From Achromobacter sp. UMC46 (GTDB lineage Bacteria; Pseudomonadota; Gammaproteobacteria; Burkholderiales; Burkholderiaceae_B): a stretch of DNA of 64,000 nucleotides. Shown here piece by piece: positions 52,667-60,714 of this stretch (positions are counted from its first letter, which is position 1; every line of letters begins with the position of its first letter). Location of the stretch: the NCBI RefSeq assembly GCF_014170335.1, contig NZ_LZZS01000036.1, positions 62,001 to 126,000 of the forward strand, read 5' to 3'. The notes under the pieces are model-generated. The model was not told the DNA's origin. It made no database searches and saw only the letters and a program-made list of their open reading frames with translations. Position numbers and translations under genes: made by a program.

Positions 52667-53422
52667 ATGCACATGAAAACTCTCGCAGTCGCACAACAAA
52701 AGGGCGGCGTTGGCAAGACCACGACCGCCGTCAATACCGCATTTGAAGCTGCGGAAGCTGGGGCTAGGGTCTTAGTCATCGACCTGGATACCGGTGACCT
52801 TTCGAAGACCCTGGCTCGATTCAGGTTAGCAATACCAGCAAGCGCACTATTTCTCGACAGCGTGCCGGTTGTGCCCACGCCCGAATCGAGCATTTCCTTG
52901 ATCGCCGCAGATCAGCTGCTGGCGAATTTGATCTACATGCCGCTTGAAACCGCGCTGAGAAATTTCCGGGTAAATCTGTCGGCCTTCGCCGAAAAGGGTT
53001 ATGACCTCTGCGTGATTGATACAGCGCCGGGCGTAAGCATCGCCTTGGCAGCAGCGCTTCACGCTGCCGATGCGGTCATATCCCCTGTGGAGATGGAGGA
53101 GTACAGCATCGAAGGGATCAAGAAGATGATGCGCGTGATACTCAATGCTCGGCAGCGCAATCCTAAGCTGCAATTTCTTGGGCTACTTCCCAGCATGGTG
53201 GATCGGCGGAATCCGCGCCAGGTCCGACATTTGGCAGAAGTCCGTGCCGCCCACGAGAAGCTGCTTGCGCCCGTCACCATCGGTCTACGCACGAGTGTCG
53301 CTGAAGCACAGTCTATTGGCGAACCCGTCTGGAAATCCAAGAAGACCACCGCGCGTGCGGCGGGCGCCGAAATGCGCGCCCTGGGCCAGTACATCCGCGC
53401 CAAGATGGGAGTAAAGGCATGA
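52667..53422 (+). CDS. ParA-family partition ATPase (IncC-like)
   Basis: 251 residues. The deviant Walker A KGGVGKTT is at 12-19, Walker B-like VIDTAPG follows, and the A' motif reads VIDLDTGDLSKTL in place of the usual DPQ. The start at 52667 has GAGGGA six bases upstream. It lacks an N-terminal helix-turn-helix, as in the short IncC2 form. The stop overlaps the next start (ATGA). It would move or position the element DNA with the KorB-like partner. Confidence 0.9.
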   Translation: MHMKTLAVAQQKGGVGKTTTAVNTAFEAAEAGARVLVIDLDTGDLSKTLARFRLAIPASALFLDSVPVVPTPESSISLIAADQLLANLIYMPLETALRNFRVNLSAFAEKGYDLCVIDTAPGVSIALAAALHAADAVISPVEMEEYSIEGIKKMMRVILNARQRNPKLQFLGLLPSMVDRRNPRQVRHLAEVRAAHEKLLAPVTIGLRTSVAEAQSIGEPVWKSKKTTARAAGAEMRALGQYIRAKMGVKA

Positions 53423-54621
53423 TGGATCTGAAAGGACTGGGTGACCTGGCATCGATGCTGGACGACCCGAAGCAGGAGGAGGGCTACAAGATGTACGACG
53501 TGGCCAGAATCCACCTCGATGCGCGGAACGTTCGTCGCGCCGGCAATCCGGGGCTGAGGCCGGAGAGTATTACGGAGATGGCCTCGACTATTCGGGAAAG
53601 AGTTGCGGCAGGGAAGAGGGGGGTGCTGTGCCCCATTTCATTGCGCCCTCACCCGACCATCCCCGGCGACTTCATAATTAATCATGGACACCGCCGCTAC
53701 CTGGGTACGCGCGAGGTCGGCCTCGACGAGATTCCGGCATACGAGGATCCTGATTTCGACGACTTCGATCAGGTAATGGAGAACCTTCATCACGAGGGAC
53801 TGACCGGGAGGGAAATGGCAGACTTCATCGGTGGGAAGCTTGCGGGAGGCATGACCCAGTCGGATGTTGCACTCAAGATGGGGAAATCCAAGGCATGGGT
53901 CAGCATGCACGTCGCAATGCTCAACCTGCCAGAGCCGGTTGCGGAGGCGGTCGCGAATGGGCATATCACCGACGTCACTGTTGCCAAAGAACTCGTGATC
54001 GCATATCGGGAAGATCCGCAGGCTGTCGCAGATCTGCTAAACGCCACCGAGACGAAGCCGACGCGGTCAGCGGTGAAGGCGATCCGCAAAGGAGGAGAAG
54101 CCAAGCGGGCTTCGCCAGCCGCTTCCGAGCAATCGCCCGAAGACGACCTTTCATCTGCCAATGAAGCCTCGGTACCCAGCAGTGAAGCTGCGCCTGAGCC
54201 TGCCAGTTCGGGCCTCGCATCGACCGCCCGCGAGATCTCCCCAGAAGCAAAGGCCGAATTCCAACGCCATCGGGATAGGCTGGCGCAGGATCGAAAGGAC
54301 GCCGCGAACCCCGCGCTGCGAAAGCAGGGTGCTGATGCCCTCGCTCGCCTCATCCGCATCGCATTGAGAGACACTGGTCAAAGCTGCCGGGTGGCTAGCT
54401 TCTTGCTCGCTTGGTGGAATGCGACCAACTGCGGCGGTTTCGACCTGACAGACTTTTGGACCGTGGATCCCGAGGTCGCCGACGACATGCTTAGCGTCAT
54501 CGCTGTGATCAGGCAAACACGCGGCTATCCCGACATTCTCGGCACCGCGATCCGCGGGCAATTCGAGACTCTGGTGGCGCTCTGGCGTCCCCAACTGTCC
54601 GAATCCAGACCCGTCGTTTAG
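53419..54621 (+). CDS. KorB/ParB-family DNA-binding partition protein
   Basis: 400 residues. The N-terminal ParB domain includes the CTP-binding-type INHGHRRYLGTREVG segment. The central helix-turn-helix region (ENLHHEGLTGREMADFIGGK, MTQSDVALKMGKSKAWVSMH, then VAMLNLPEPVAEAV) follows the KorB pattern of IncP plasmids, including the ITDVTVAKELV continuation. A Ser/Glu/Ala-rich linker follows (about 228-275). Palindromes matching the KorB operator core lie before parA, across this gene's own stop codon and at 51118, which supports the KorB assignment. Confidence 0.88.
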   Translation: MMDLKGLGDLASMLDDPKQEEGYKMYDVARIHLDARNVRRAGNPGLRPESITEMASTIRERVAAGKRGVLCPISLRPHPTIPGDFIINHGHRRYLGTREVGLDEIPAYEDPDFDDFDQVMENLHHEGLTGREMADFIGGKLAGGMTQSDVALKMGKSKAWVSMHVAMLNLPEPVAEAVANGHITDVTVAKELVIAYREDPQAVADLLNATETKPTRSAVKAIRKGGEAKRASPAASEQSPEDDLSSANEASVPSSEAAPEPASSGLASTAREISPEAKAEFQRHRDRLAQDRKDAANPALRKQGADALARLIRIALRDTGQSCRVASFLLAWWNATNCGGFDLTDFWTVDPEVADDMLSVIAVIRQTRGYPDILGTAIRGQFETLVALWRPQLSESRPVV

Positions 54622-54630
54622 CAGCTAAAC
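54616..54630. promoter_or_regulatory. KorB-type operator / partition site 3, across the korB-like stop codon
   Basis: The perfect 15-base palindrome GTTTAGCAGCTAAAC contains the stop codon of the korB-like gene (TAG at 54619-54621). It lies 27 bases before the next gene, which it may control. Confidence 0.85.
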
Positions 54631-54656
54631 ACCATCGAAAGGCAGCCACGATCAGT

Positions 54657-55049
54657 ATGAACACCCACCTAGAAGGCGGTCGCTCGCAGCCAATGGAGCT
54701 TCAGACCGAGCAAGATTGCAGTAGGGATGCAGAGAAGAAGATGTACTACTCATTCAAGATTCAAACAACGCGGCGGCGGCTCCAGGAAGCGATGCAGACC
54801 GTCGTCGTAATGCAGAAGCCAGCGGATCATTCTGAGAATGAGATTGCCATCGCAACGAAGCGGATGGTCTCCCACGCCAAAGAGATCGAAGCCGTGTGCA
54901 TGACGTTGCGGGTGCAAGGATGCGACGAAGGACGATTTATAGAATGCCTTCAGACTATGACGGCGGAGCACGTGTTTGTGGAGCTGAGCCAGGCGAGACC
55001 AGGGGATCTGGTCCACGCGCGCCAATTCAGGGACTTCGAATCATTCTGA
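54657..55049 (+). CDS. Unknown protein downstream of the partition genes
   Basis: 130 residues, probably helical throughout (TTRRRLQEAMQTVVVMQK, ATKRMVSHAKEIEAVCMTL), soluble, with three cysteines spread through the chain. An alternative start lies at 54693. No family is recognised. The KorB-type site just upstream suggests coordinated regulation with the partition operon. Confidence 0.6.
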   Translation: MNTHLEGGRSQPMELQTEQDCSRDAEKKMYYSFKIQTTRRRLQEAMQTVVVMQKPADHSENEIAIATKRMVSHAKEIEAVCMTLRVQGCDEGRFIECLQTMTAEHVFVELSQARPGDLVHARQFRDFESF

Positions 55050-55139
55050 ACACCCATCAACGTCGTGATCCGCTACGCGGCGACGAAGTCGCCCCTCATC
55101 TGCTCTCATAACCAGTCCAAATTGTTCAAGGAAGTCGCT

Positions 55140-55487
55140 ATGCAATCCACGAAAGCCCTCGCTAAGCTCACTGCACAAATTCAAGCCCTGCAGCGACGCG
55201 CCGAAGCGCTTCGCATCAATGGCCGGGCGTCAGCCGTACAGAAGATCGTCGCGCAAATGCACGAGTTTCAGATTTCTCCCGCAGATATCCAGGCCGCATA
55301 CGGCGCAACGAAGTCCGCTCGCCCCAAGCGCAAAAAGGTCGTTGAGCGAGCCGAATCTCGTCGCCCAGTCGCGCCGAAGTACCGTCATCCTGAATCTGGT
55401 GACACCTGGACTGGACGTGGACGTGCACCGCGCTGGCTAGCGGCGGCGGAACGCGCCGGCGCATCCCGAGATCAATTCCTCATCTGA
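55140..55487 (+). CDS. H-NS family DNA-binding protein
   Basis: 115 residues. The N-terminal helices (ALAKLTAQIQALQRRAEALR) mediate oligomerisation. The C-terminal DNA-binding motif YRHPESGDTWTGRGRAPRWL matches the betaproteobacterial H-NS consensus, with the minor-groove loop GRGRAP. The start at 55140 has AAGGAAG upstream. Element-borne H-NS proteins typically silence the AT-richer genes of their own island or modulate host H-NS. Confidence 0.93.
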   Translation: MQSTKALAKLTAQIQALQRRAEALRINGRASAVQKIVAQMHEFQISPADIQAAYGATKSARPKRKKVVERAESRRPVAPKYRHPESGDTWTGRGRAPRWLAAAERAGASRDQFLI

Positions 55488-55560
55488 GGCGGGCAGATTG
55501 ACCTGCCGCTGCCCTCACGCCCCGTCCGGCCTTGCCTCAATACACACCGGGAGAAACAGA

Positions 55561-55788
55561 ATGGAACACTGCCTGGCTCGTCGGCGCTCGTGGAGAGGTA
55601 TCGCCGCTGCGAGTGGAGTACTCCTGGTATTCGCGATAGCGATTGCCGGTCTGGTTGCGCTTCGCCTCGCCAATCCGGATTGGAACGTAGGGGAGTACAC
55701 AGACATAGCAACAGCAGTGTTCTTTCTGCTTCTCTCCGTGTGCACTATTTTCTTACTAGCCACGCGGGCAGGAAAGGAGGACGAATGA
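55561..55788 (+). CDS. Small two-helix membrane protein
   Basis: 75 residues. A basic N-terminus (CLARRRSW) is followed by two membrane helices (GIAAASGVLLVFAIAIAGLV and IATAVFFLLLSVCTIFLLAT). The ATG at 55561 has GGGAGAAA upstream and is preferred over a longer frame from 55498. No family is recognised. Its stop overlaps a tiny downstream frame (ATGA). Confidence 0.65.
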   Translation: MEHCLARRRSWRGIAAASGVLLVFAIAIAGLVALRLANPDWNVGEYTDIATAVFFLLLSVCTIFLLATRAGKEDE

Positions 55789-55853
55789 AGATCTCGAGTA
55801 ACAGAAAGCTTGGCACAATCGGCCCTGTCGGAAGCGGTCCTGCGGTAAAATAG
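55785..55853 (+). CDS. Possible 22-residue peptide coupled to the membrane protein gene
   Basis: A frame of 22 codons starts in an ATGA overlap and has a strong ribosome site AGGAAAGGAGGA just upstream (55770-55781). The peptide is basic and Gly/Pro-rich (LGTIGPVGSGPAVK). It ends 20 bases before the VbhA-like gene. It may be a real leader peptide or only a translational bridge. Confidence 0.35.
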   Translation: MKISSNRKLGTIGPVGSGPAVK

Positions 55854-55873
55854 AAGACCTTGGAGATACTCGA

Positions 55874-56083
55874 ATGCTGACTTCTAACGACCAGAGGGAA
55901 TACCATCGCGCAGTCGTCAATGCGGTGGCTAGCCAGCGTCTTGAAGGGCTGGAACCAGATGCGCGGACTATCGCGGATCTTCAGCGTGCAGCGGACGGAA
56001 CCTTGAGCGTTCTGGATGTGATCAATACGCTCCGAGCCCGCGTAGCCGCCGGGGAATTTCGTTCCCCCTCCGCCACCGAATAG
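55874..56083 (+). CDS. VbhA-family antitoxin of the Fic toxin
   Basis: 69 residues, the size of VbhA. The inhibitory helix motif SxxxEG is present as Ser20-Gln-Arg-Leu-Glu24-Gly25. In class I Fic systems its glutamate blocks ATP binding by the toxin. It lies 37 bases ahead of the Fic gene. A GGAGA sits about 10 bases before the start. Confidence 0.9.
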   Translation: MLTSNDQREYHRAVVNAVASQRLEGLEPDARTIADLQRAADGTLSVLDVINTLRARVAAGEFRSPSATE

Positions 56084-56120
56084 CAGCGGCCGCCTCACGG
56101 GCGGCCATTTCGCTACGGCC

Positions 56121-57035
56121 ATGGCAAAGTATCCAATTAACGCGAAAGACCCCTACGTAGATCCTGATACAGGCGTTCTACGCAACCATTTTGGCATCAG
56201 CGACCAATCCGAACTGGATAGGGTTGAAGCAACCTTTGCTGCCGTGCGGTCTTATGAGCTTGCGGTATCGCCCGTTCGAGGCGAGTTTGACCTGGCGCAC
56301 CTTCAACAGATCCATCAGCGGCTGTTCAGCGACGTCTATGACTGGGCGGGCAAGATCCGCACGGTCGACATTTCTAAGGGCACTACTCGCTTCGCCAGCC
56401 ATGAGCAGATCGCGAGCTATGCGCCGCAGATCACACGACCACTTTCGCGCGAAGGTCTGTTAAGGCGGCTTGCGCCAGATTCGTTCAGTGAACGTGCTGG
56501 CCATTACTTGGGCGAGTTGAACGTGCTTCATCCCTTTCGGGAGGGGAACGGTAGAACTATCCGCGAGTTCATCGGTCAACTTGCAAAGGATGCCGGCTAC
56601 GGCATTGACTGGCAGGGCGTCGAGCGGGGCGAGATGACGCAGGCCTCGATTGAGGCTTATCAAGGGGACTCTCAACGTATGGTGTCCCTGATACGTGCCA
56701 ATCTCCGAGACCTAGAGCAAGAATATGCTCTGGACTTGGCGAAGGCGGTCGCTGGTGACCGCGCGCACGTCGTACTGGCTGCTCCCGGGCAAAGCTATGA
56801 GGGAGTGATCATTGGATCGACGGAGCGGTATTTGGTTCAAGAGCAGAAAGGGCACGCTGGCGAGATGGTGCTGCACAGTCGCCGCGCGCTCCTCAACGTG
56901 GATCTTGCCGTCCCGGGGCAGGTGATCGGGATTCGCTATCCGCATGGTGGCGTTGGCTTGGTCGAGGCATCTCTGCCGCTGCCCCAGCGAGAGAACGCAA
57001 AGCAGCTACAACGTGATCGCGGGTTTGAGCGGTGA
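56121..57035 (+). CDS. Fic-domain toxin (AMP transferase) with KfrB-like C-terminal domain
   Basis: 304 residues. The Fic core carries the catalytic motif HPFREGNGRT (137-146), His137 being the general base and Glu141 the metal ligand. It would AMPylate a target protein such as a topoisomerase subunit, as VbhT does, when VbhA is lost. The C-terminal 80 residues (GQSYEGVIIGSTERYLVQEQ to VIGIRYPHGGVGLVEA) resemble the KfrB domain found on plasmid proteins rather than the BID secretion domain of VbhT. Confidence 0.9.
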   Translation: MAKYPINAKDPYVDPDTGVLRNHFGISDQSELDRVEATFAAVRSYELAVSPVRGEFDLAHLQQIHQRLFSDVYDWAGKIRTVDISKGTTRFASHEQIASYAPQITRPLSREGLLRRLAPDSFSERAGHYLGELNVLHPFREGNGRTIREFIGQLAKDAGYGIDWQGVERGEMTQASIEAYQGDSQRMVSLIRANLRDLEQEYALDLAKAVAGDRAHVVLAAPGQSYEGVIIGSTERYLVQEQKGHAGEMVLHSRRALLNVDLAVPGQVIGIRYPHGGVGLVEASLPLPQRENAKQLQRDRGFER

Positions 57036-57047
57036 AGTTGAACTTGT

Positions 57048-57060
57048 TTTGCGGCTAAAC
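57048..57060. promoter_or_regulatory. Degenerate KorB-type site 4
   Basis: TTTTGCGGCTAAA differs from the IncP operator TTTAGCSGCTAAA at one base. It lies 12 bases after the fic stop, where a promoter for lost downstream genes may have been. Confidence 0.5.
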
Positions 57061-57383
57061 CTGCACTGCCGCGTCACCCCACAAGCAACCCGAAAAGACG
57101 TTTATCCGAACCCGTGGATATGTGGATGATCGCTTCGCGACCACCCGGCTCGCTTTGCTCGGCCCATGGACAACCGCTGATGGACAAGCGGTGGACAGGC
57201 TCCGCCTGACCACGCGCTTGCCCACAGGGTATGCCCACCGGCTTTCCGGATTTCAACCACATGCCCACCGGCCCCCAACAAGCAGCCATAAGATATAAAA
57301 CTTCAAGACAGGCTCTCGTAGGCACGACCGGAATTGTTTCGAGTGAGCAAAGCCAGCTGGGCCAGTCGCCGCGGCGGTGACGA

Positions 57384-57443
57384 CTCGCGACGCTGTGGGC
57401 CCACCATCACGCAAGTCCAATGCTCTTTCTGGGAAGGAATGCC
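57384..57443. repeat. Short repeat, left copy (diverged)
   Basis: About 60 bases resemble 63914-63974, best in the core CAAGTCCAATG followed by CTTTCTGGG and GAATGCC. Translation on the minus strand is also conserved between copies (HWTCVMVG versus HWTWVMIG), so both may be remnants of one coding sequence. Confidence 0.55.
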
Positions 57444-57640
57444 GTACTCATTGCACCATGACGGCGAAAGTGAATGACGCGTCGGATTTCCAAGGTTCAA
57501 TGAACCTCGGCACTCGGAAGCCGCCTCAACCGATAGAAGGCTCAAATTGTCGATGATGAGTCACTGCCGAATTTGTTAGGAAATACTCAGGCGGGTGGGG
57601 ATTATATTTGTGTCGTTTATGGAATAGATTTCCGCAAATC

Positions 57641-58549
57641 ATGTACTCATCTGAACGCCTGAAAGGCATCGACGTTTTTGTATCCGTGGCGGATGCCGGC
57701 AGCTTCACTGCCGCGGCAGAACGCCTGAACCTGACGAACTCGGCCGTGGGCAAGGCTGTTGCGCGCCTGGAGTCCAGGTTAGGGGTGCGGCTCTTTGAGC
57801 GCACCACCCGCCGCCTCTCACTGACCGATGCCGGGCAGGCCTTCTATAGGACCTGCCAGCGCGTCCTCGGCGAACTCGAAGAAGCCGAGCATGTGCTGAA
57901 AGCCGAAGACATGGTGCCAGTGGGAAAGTTGCGCCTTGACGTGCCAGCTACCTACGGCCGTCTGCACGTCATGCCTGTGCTTTTCGAATTCATGAGGGCT
58001 TTTCCCGGCATTCAGCCTCAGATCTCGTTCACCGACCGGTTTGTCGATCTGGTGGAGGATGGCGTTGATGTGGCGGTGCGCATCGGTGGCGGCGAGACCT
58101 GGCCTAGTCCCGTTGGCTACCGCTTCTTGGGTCGGGAGCGACGCATCTTCTGCTGCGCGCCGAGCTACCTTGAAAGGGTAGGTGACATTGCGGACGATGT
58201 TGAATCCTTGGACCATCTGGATGCCGTGCTGTACCGGCGTCCCGACGGTACGCCCAGCCCTTGGTTCATCCGACGGGGTGAAGCTCCCGTCGAACACTGT
58301 CATCCGGTGGCAAAGCTAGAAGTGGGCAGCGCCGAATCCTGGGTCGACGCCGTGGTCCAGGGATTTGGTGTGGCCCAGCTTTCCACATGGCTCATTGACG
58401 ATCGTCTGGCCAAGGGCGAGTTGGTGGAAGTTCTGCCATCCTTGGCGATAGATGGTCTGCCTCTATATCTTCAGTGGCAGCGCAGCCGGCAGCTACTGCC
58501 CAAGGTGGACGCATTACTGGGCCATCTTGGGGCCACACTGCGTATCTGA
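57641..58549 (+). CDS. LysR family regulator next to an MFS transporter gene
   Basis: 302 residues from the ATG at 57641. The helix-turn-helix (VFVSVADAGSFTAAAERLNL, TNSAVGKAVARLESRLGVRL) and effector domain (DVAVRIGG, then GFGVAQLSTWLI) are of the group that often controls efflux or oxidoreductase genes. It reads in the same direction as the MFS gene that follows after 96 bases, and probably regulates it. Confidence 0.92.
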   Translation: MYSSERLKGIDVFVSVADAGSFTAAAERLNLTNSAVGKAVARLESRLGVRLFERTTRRLSLTDAGQAFYRTCQRVLGELEEAEHVLKAEDMVPVGKLRLDVPATYGRLHVMPVLFEFMRAFPGIQPQISFTDRFVDLVEDGVDVAVRIGGGETWPSPVGYRFLGRERRIFCCAPSYLERVGDIADDVESLDHLDAVLYRRPDGTPSPWFIRRGEAPVEHCHPVAKLEVGSAESWVDAVVQGFGVAQLSTWLIDDRLAKGELVEVLPSLAIDGLPLYLQWQRSRQLLPKVDALLGHLGATLRI

Positions 58550-58645
58550 TTAGGGAATAAATAGATGTAATTGTCGGAATATTTATCCAACATGGGAAAT
58601 GAAGGAATCAATAAGCTATAGGTTTGAAGATTCTCATTGCTGACC

Positions 58646-59842
58646 ATGCCCTCTTCTTCCACCACGATCTTGCTACGACCAGATGGCGTCGCCCAAGCTG
58701 GCACGGTATCTACTTACATCCTCGCGATCGCAGCCTTCGTGATCGTCACGACAGAGTTCTTGATGGTCGGCCTGTTGCCCTCTTTGGCCCGCGACCTGTC
58801 GATCTCCGTCGCCCGGGCTGGGCAGTTGGTCACGCTATTCGCAGTCATCGTGATGCTGTTCGGGCCGCCCCTGACGGCATGGCTTGCCCACATCGAGCGC
58901 AAACGCATGTTCATGGCGGTGCTCGTCATCTTCGCGGTATCGAACGCCGTCGCAGCACTGGCTCCGAACTTCTGGGTCTTGGCCATCGCACGCATCGTGC
59001 CCGCGCTTGCGCTGCCCGTGTTCTGGGGTACGGCTAGTGAAACCGCTGCGCAATTAGCCGGGCCGGAACGGGCGGGCAAAGCCGTCTCCACGGTGTACCT
59101 GGGCATATCGGCAGCCATGCTGCTGGGTATTCCCCTGGGCACTGTCGCGGGTGATGCAGTCGGCTGGCGAGGCGCTTTTTGGGCGCTGGCAATCATGTCC
59201 GCGCTGACTGCCGTACTCCTGCAGTTCTCTATGCCCGCATTGGCCGCGGGCAAGCGGATCGGTTTTGCCCAACAGGCGCGCATCCTTCGTGAGCCCACCT
59301 TCGTGGCCAACGTGTTGCTATCGGTCGCCGTTTTCACGGCAATGTTCACGGGCTACACCTACTTGGCCGCACTGCTCGAAAAGGTCGCGCTTGTGCCTTC
59401 TGCGGACCTGGGGTGGTGGCTGATGGGCTTCGGTGCCGTTGGGCTCTTAGGTAACTGGTTGGGCGGGCTGTGGGCGGACCGCAAGCCACTGGCGACCACC
59501 GCAATGTTCAGCGCCGTGTTGGCAATTGGCATGCTGGCCACTTTGCTGTTGGCGGCGCAGCATATCGGATTGGCAGTCGCCTTGGGCGTGTGGGGCATAG
59601 CGAATACCGCCCTCTATCCCATCTGCCAGATTCGTGTGATGAAGTCGGCTCCGCAGGCCCAGGCGTTAGCCGGAACAATCAATGTCTCCGCCGCCAACGG
59701 CGGCATCGCTCTAGGCGCCATGCTCGGCGGAGCAAGTATCGGATGGTGGGATGTCGCGAGCGTTGCGGTCGTAGGCGCCACTGTAGCGGCATTCGCTGCC
59801 GTGGCCGCCGCGGGCATCGGTCGATGGCTCAGCGTTCGTTGA
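58646..59842 (+). CDS. MFS transporter, DHA1 drug-efflux type
   Basis: 398 residues with 12 membrane segments. The motif A region between helices 2 and 3 reads GPPLTAWLAHIERKRMFM, and the early FVIVTTEFLMVGLLPSLARD matches the AraJ/YdhP/NepI group of sugar, nucleoside and drug exporters. The ATG at 58646 (MPSSSTT) is preferred over a TTG three codons earlier. The upstream LysR gene probably controls it. Confidence 0.92.
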   Translation: MPSSSTTILLRPDGVAQAGTVSTYILAIAAFVIVTTEFLMVGLLPSLARDLSISVARAGQLVTLFAVIVMLFGPPLTAWLAHIERKRMFMAVLVIFAVSNAVAALAPNFWVLAIARIVPALALPVFWGTASETAAQLAGPERAGKAVSTVYLGISAAMLLGIPLGTVAGDAVGWRGAFWALAIMSALTAVLLQFSMPALAAGKRIGFAQQARILREPTFVANVLLSVAVFTAMFTGYTYLAALLEKVALVPSADLGWWLMGFGAVGLLGNWLGGLWADRKPLATTAMFSAVLAIGMLATLLLAAQHIGLAVALGVWGIANTALYPICQIRVMKSAPQAQALAGTINVSAANGGIALGAMLGGASIGWWDVASVAVVGATVAAFAAVAAAGIGRWLSVR

Positions 59843-60714
59843 GTTGGGATTCCCGGCGGGACACTGGAACCCATGGCGATGGTGCCTTCGTGGCCGTTGG
59901 CACCAACTGATGCGCCTGCGGCCGGCAGTCCTTTGGTTGAGGTGGGATAGCGCGGCAAGTCTGCCGGCCGAAAAGTACATTGTTCAATTCGCTAAGCAAG
60001 TCTGGGTAGCTTTCAAGGCACAGGCCAGAGTTCAAGCATAGAAGTCTCATGCGATTACGCGGACCAGTGCGTTTCTTGAAGAAAGCGGGGATCGCGTTTC
60101 GGGCTGATCCGCTTTGTGCCCGGCAGGTCCCGGTACAGGGTGGAGACGCCTCTAGCCGAATAGATCTGGCGAACGGCCGTTTGTGGCCGGAAGCGGTTGT
60201 CGAAGACTGGCAGTTTTCGACCCAAAGCGGAAGTTCATATATGCGCTCACCAAAGGCTGCTGTGCATAGATTGCAGTCCTGCGTCCAACAGAAATCGACA
60301 CCTGAATGCGGTCGCTAGCTAACGGACAATTTTTGAACTGCGGGATACTGCGTCATAGTTGTCATGGTCTTCCCATGACAGAAGGCGTGGCAGCTACAGC
60401 GACGCGAACCGTGGTCTGTCCGGGAGGACAATGAGCATACGAGCTTGCGGCCTTGGCTCAGTTCGCCAAACTATATTTGCTTGACATTGATAAATCCACA
60501 GCTTGAATCAGAGGTCTCACGGGCTTAGCGATTAGTATGCTACGGGGAACTCGATTTAGCGCCGCTAGGTTATTGGGCTGAGAGTCCGCCCCGAAATTTC
60601 CTCATCATGACGTCGGCTCGACGGCTCGCCCATACCTTTTATCCGAGTCCAGTGCAGCAAGGGCCGCGCCGAGATCGTAGCTATACTTGAGCATCTTCAC
60701 TACTGATACCCGCC
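59843..60714. other. Long spacer without recognisable genes
   Basis: Nearly 900 bases of mixed composition with only short open frames. I see no complete gene, tRNA or insertion-sequence end. The promoter of the AIPR gene should lie near its right end. The stretch may contain decayed coding DNA. Confidence 0.45.

Larger units (their letters stand above)
57036..57640. other. Spacer at the right side of the partition/Fic module
   Basis: No gene was identified. It contains a degenerate KorB-type site at 57048-57060, two copies of ATGCCCACCGG (near 57229 and 57262), and a short sequence shared with 63914-63974. The character of the DNA changes here from plasmid-like backbone to metabolic accessory genes, so a deletion or junction is possible. 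Confidence 0.4.

Noticed and set aside
60049-60318. 89-codon frame in the spacer before the AIPR gene
   Set aside because: No ribosome site, no domain and no neighbour support; probably decayed or non-coding DNA.
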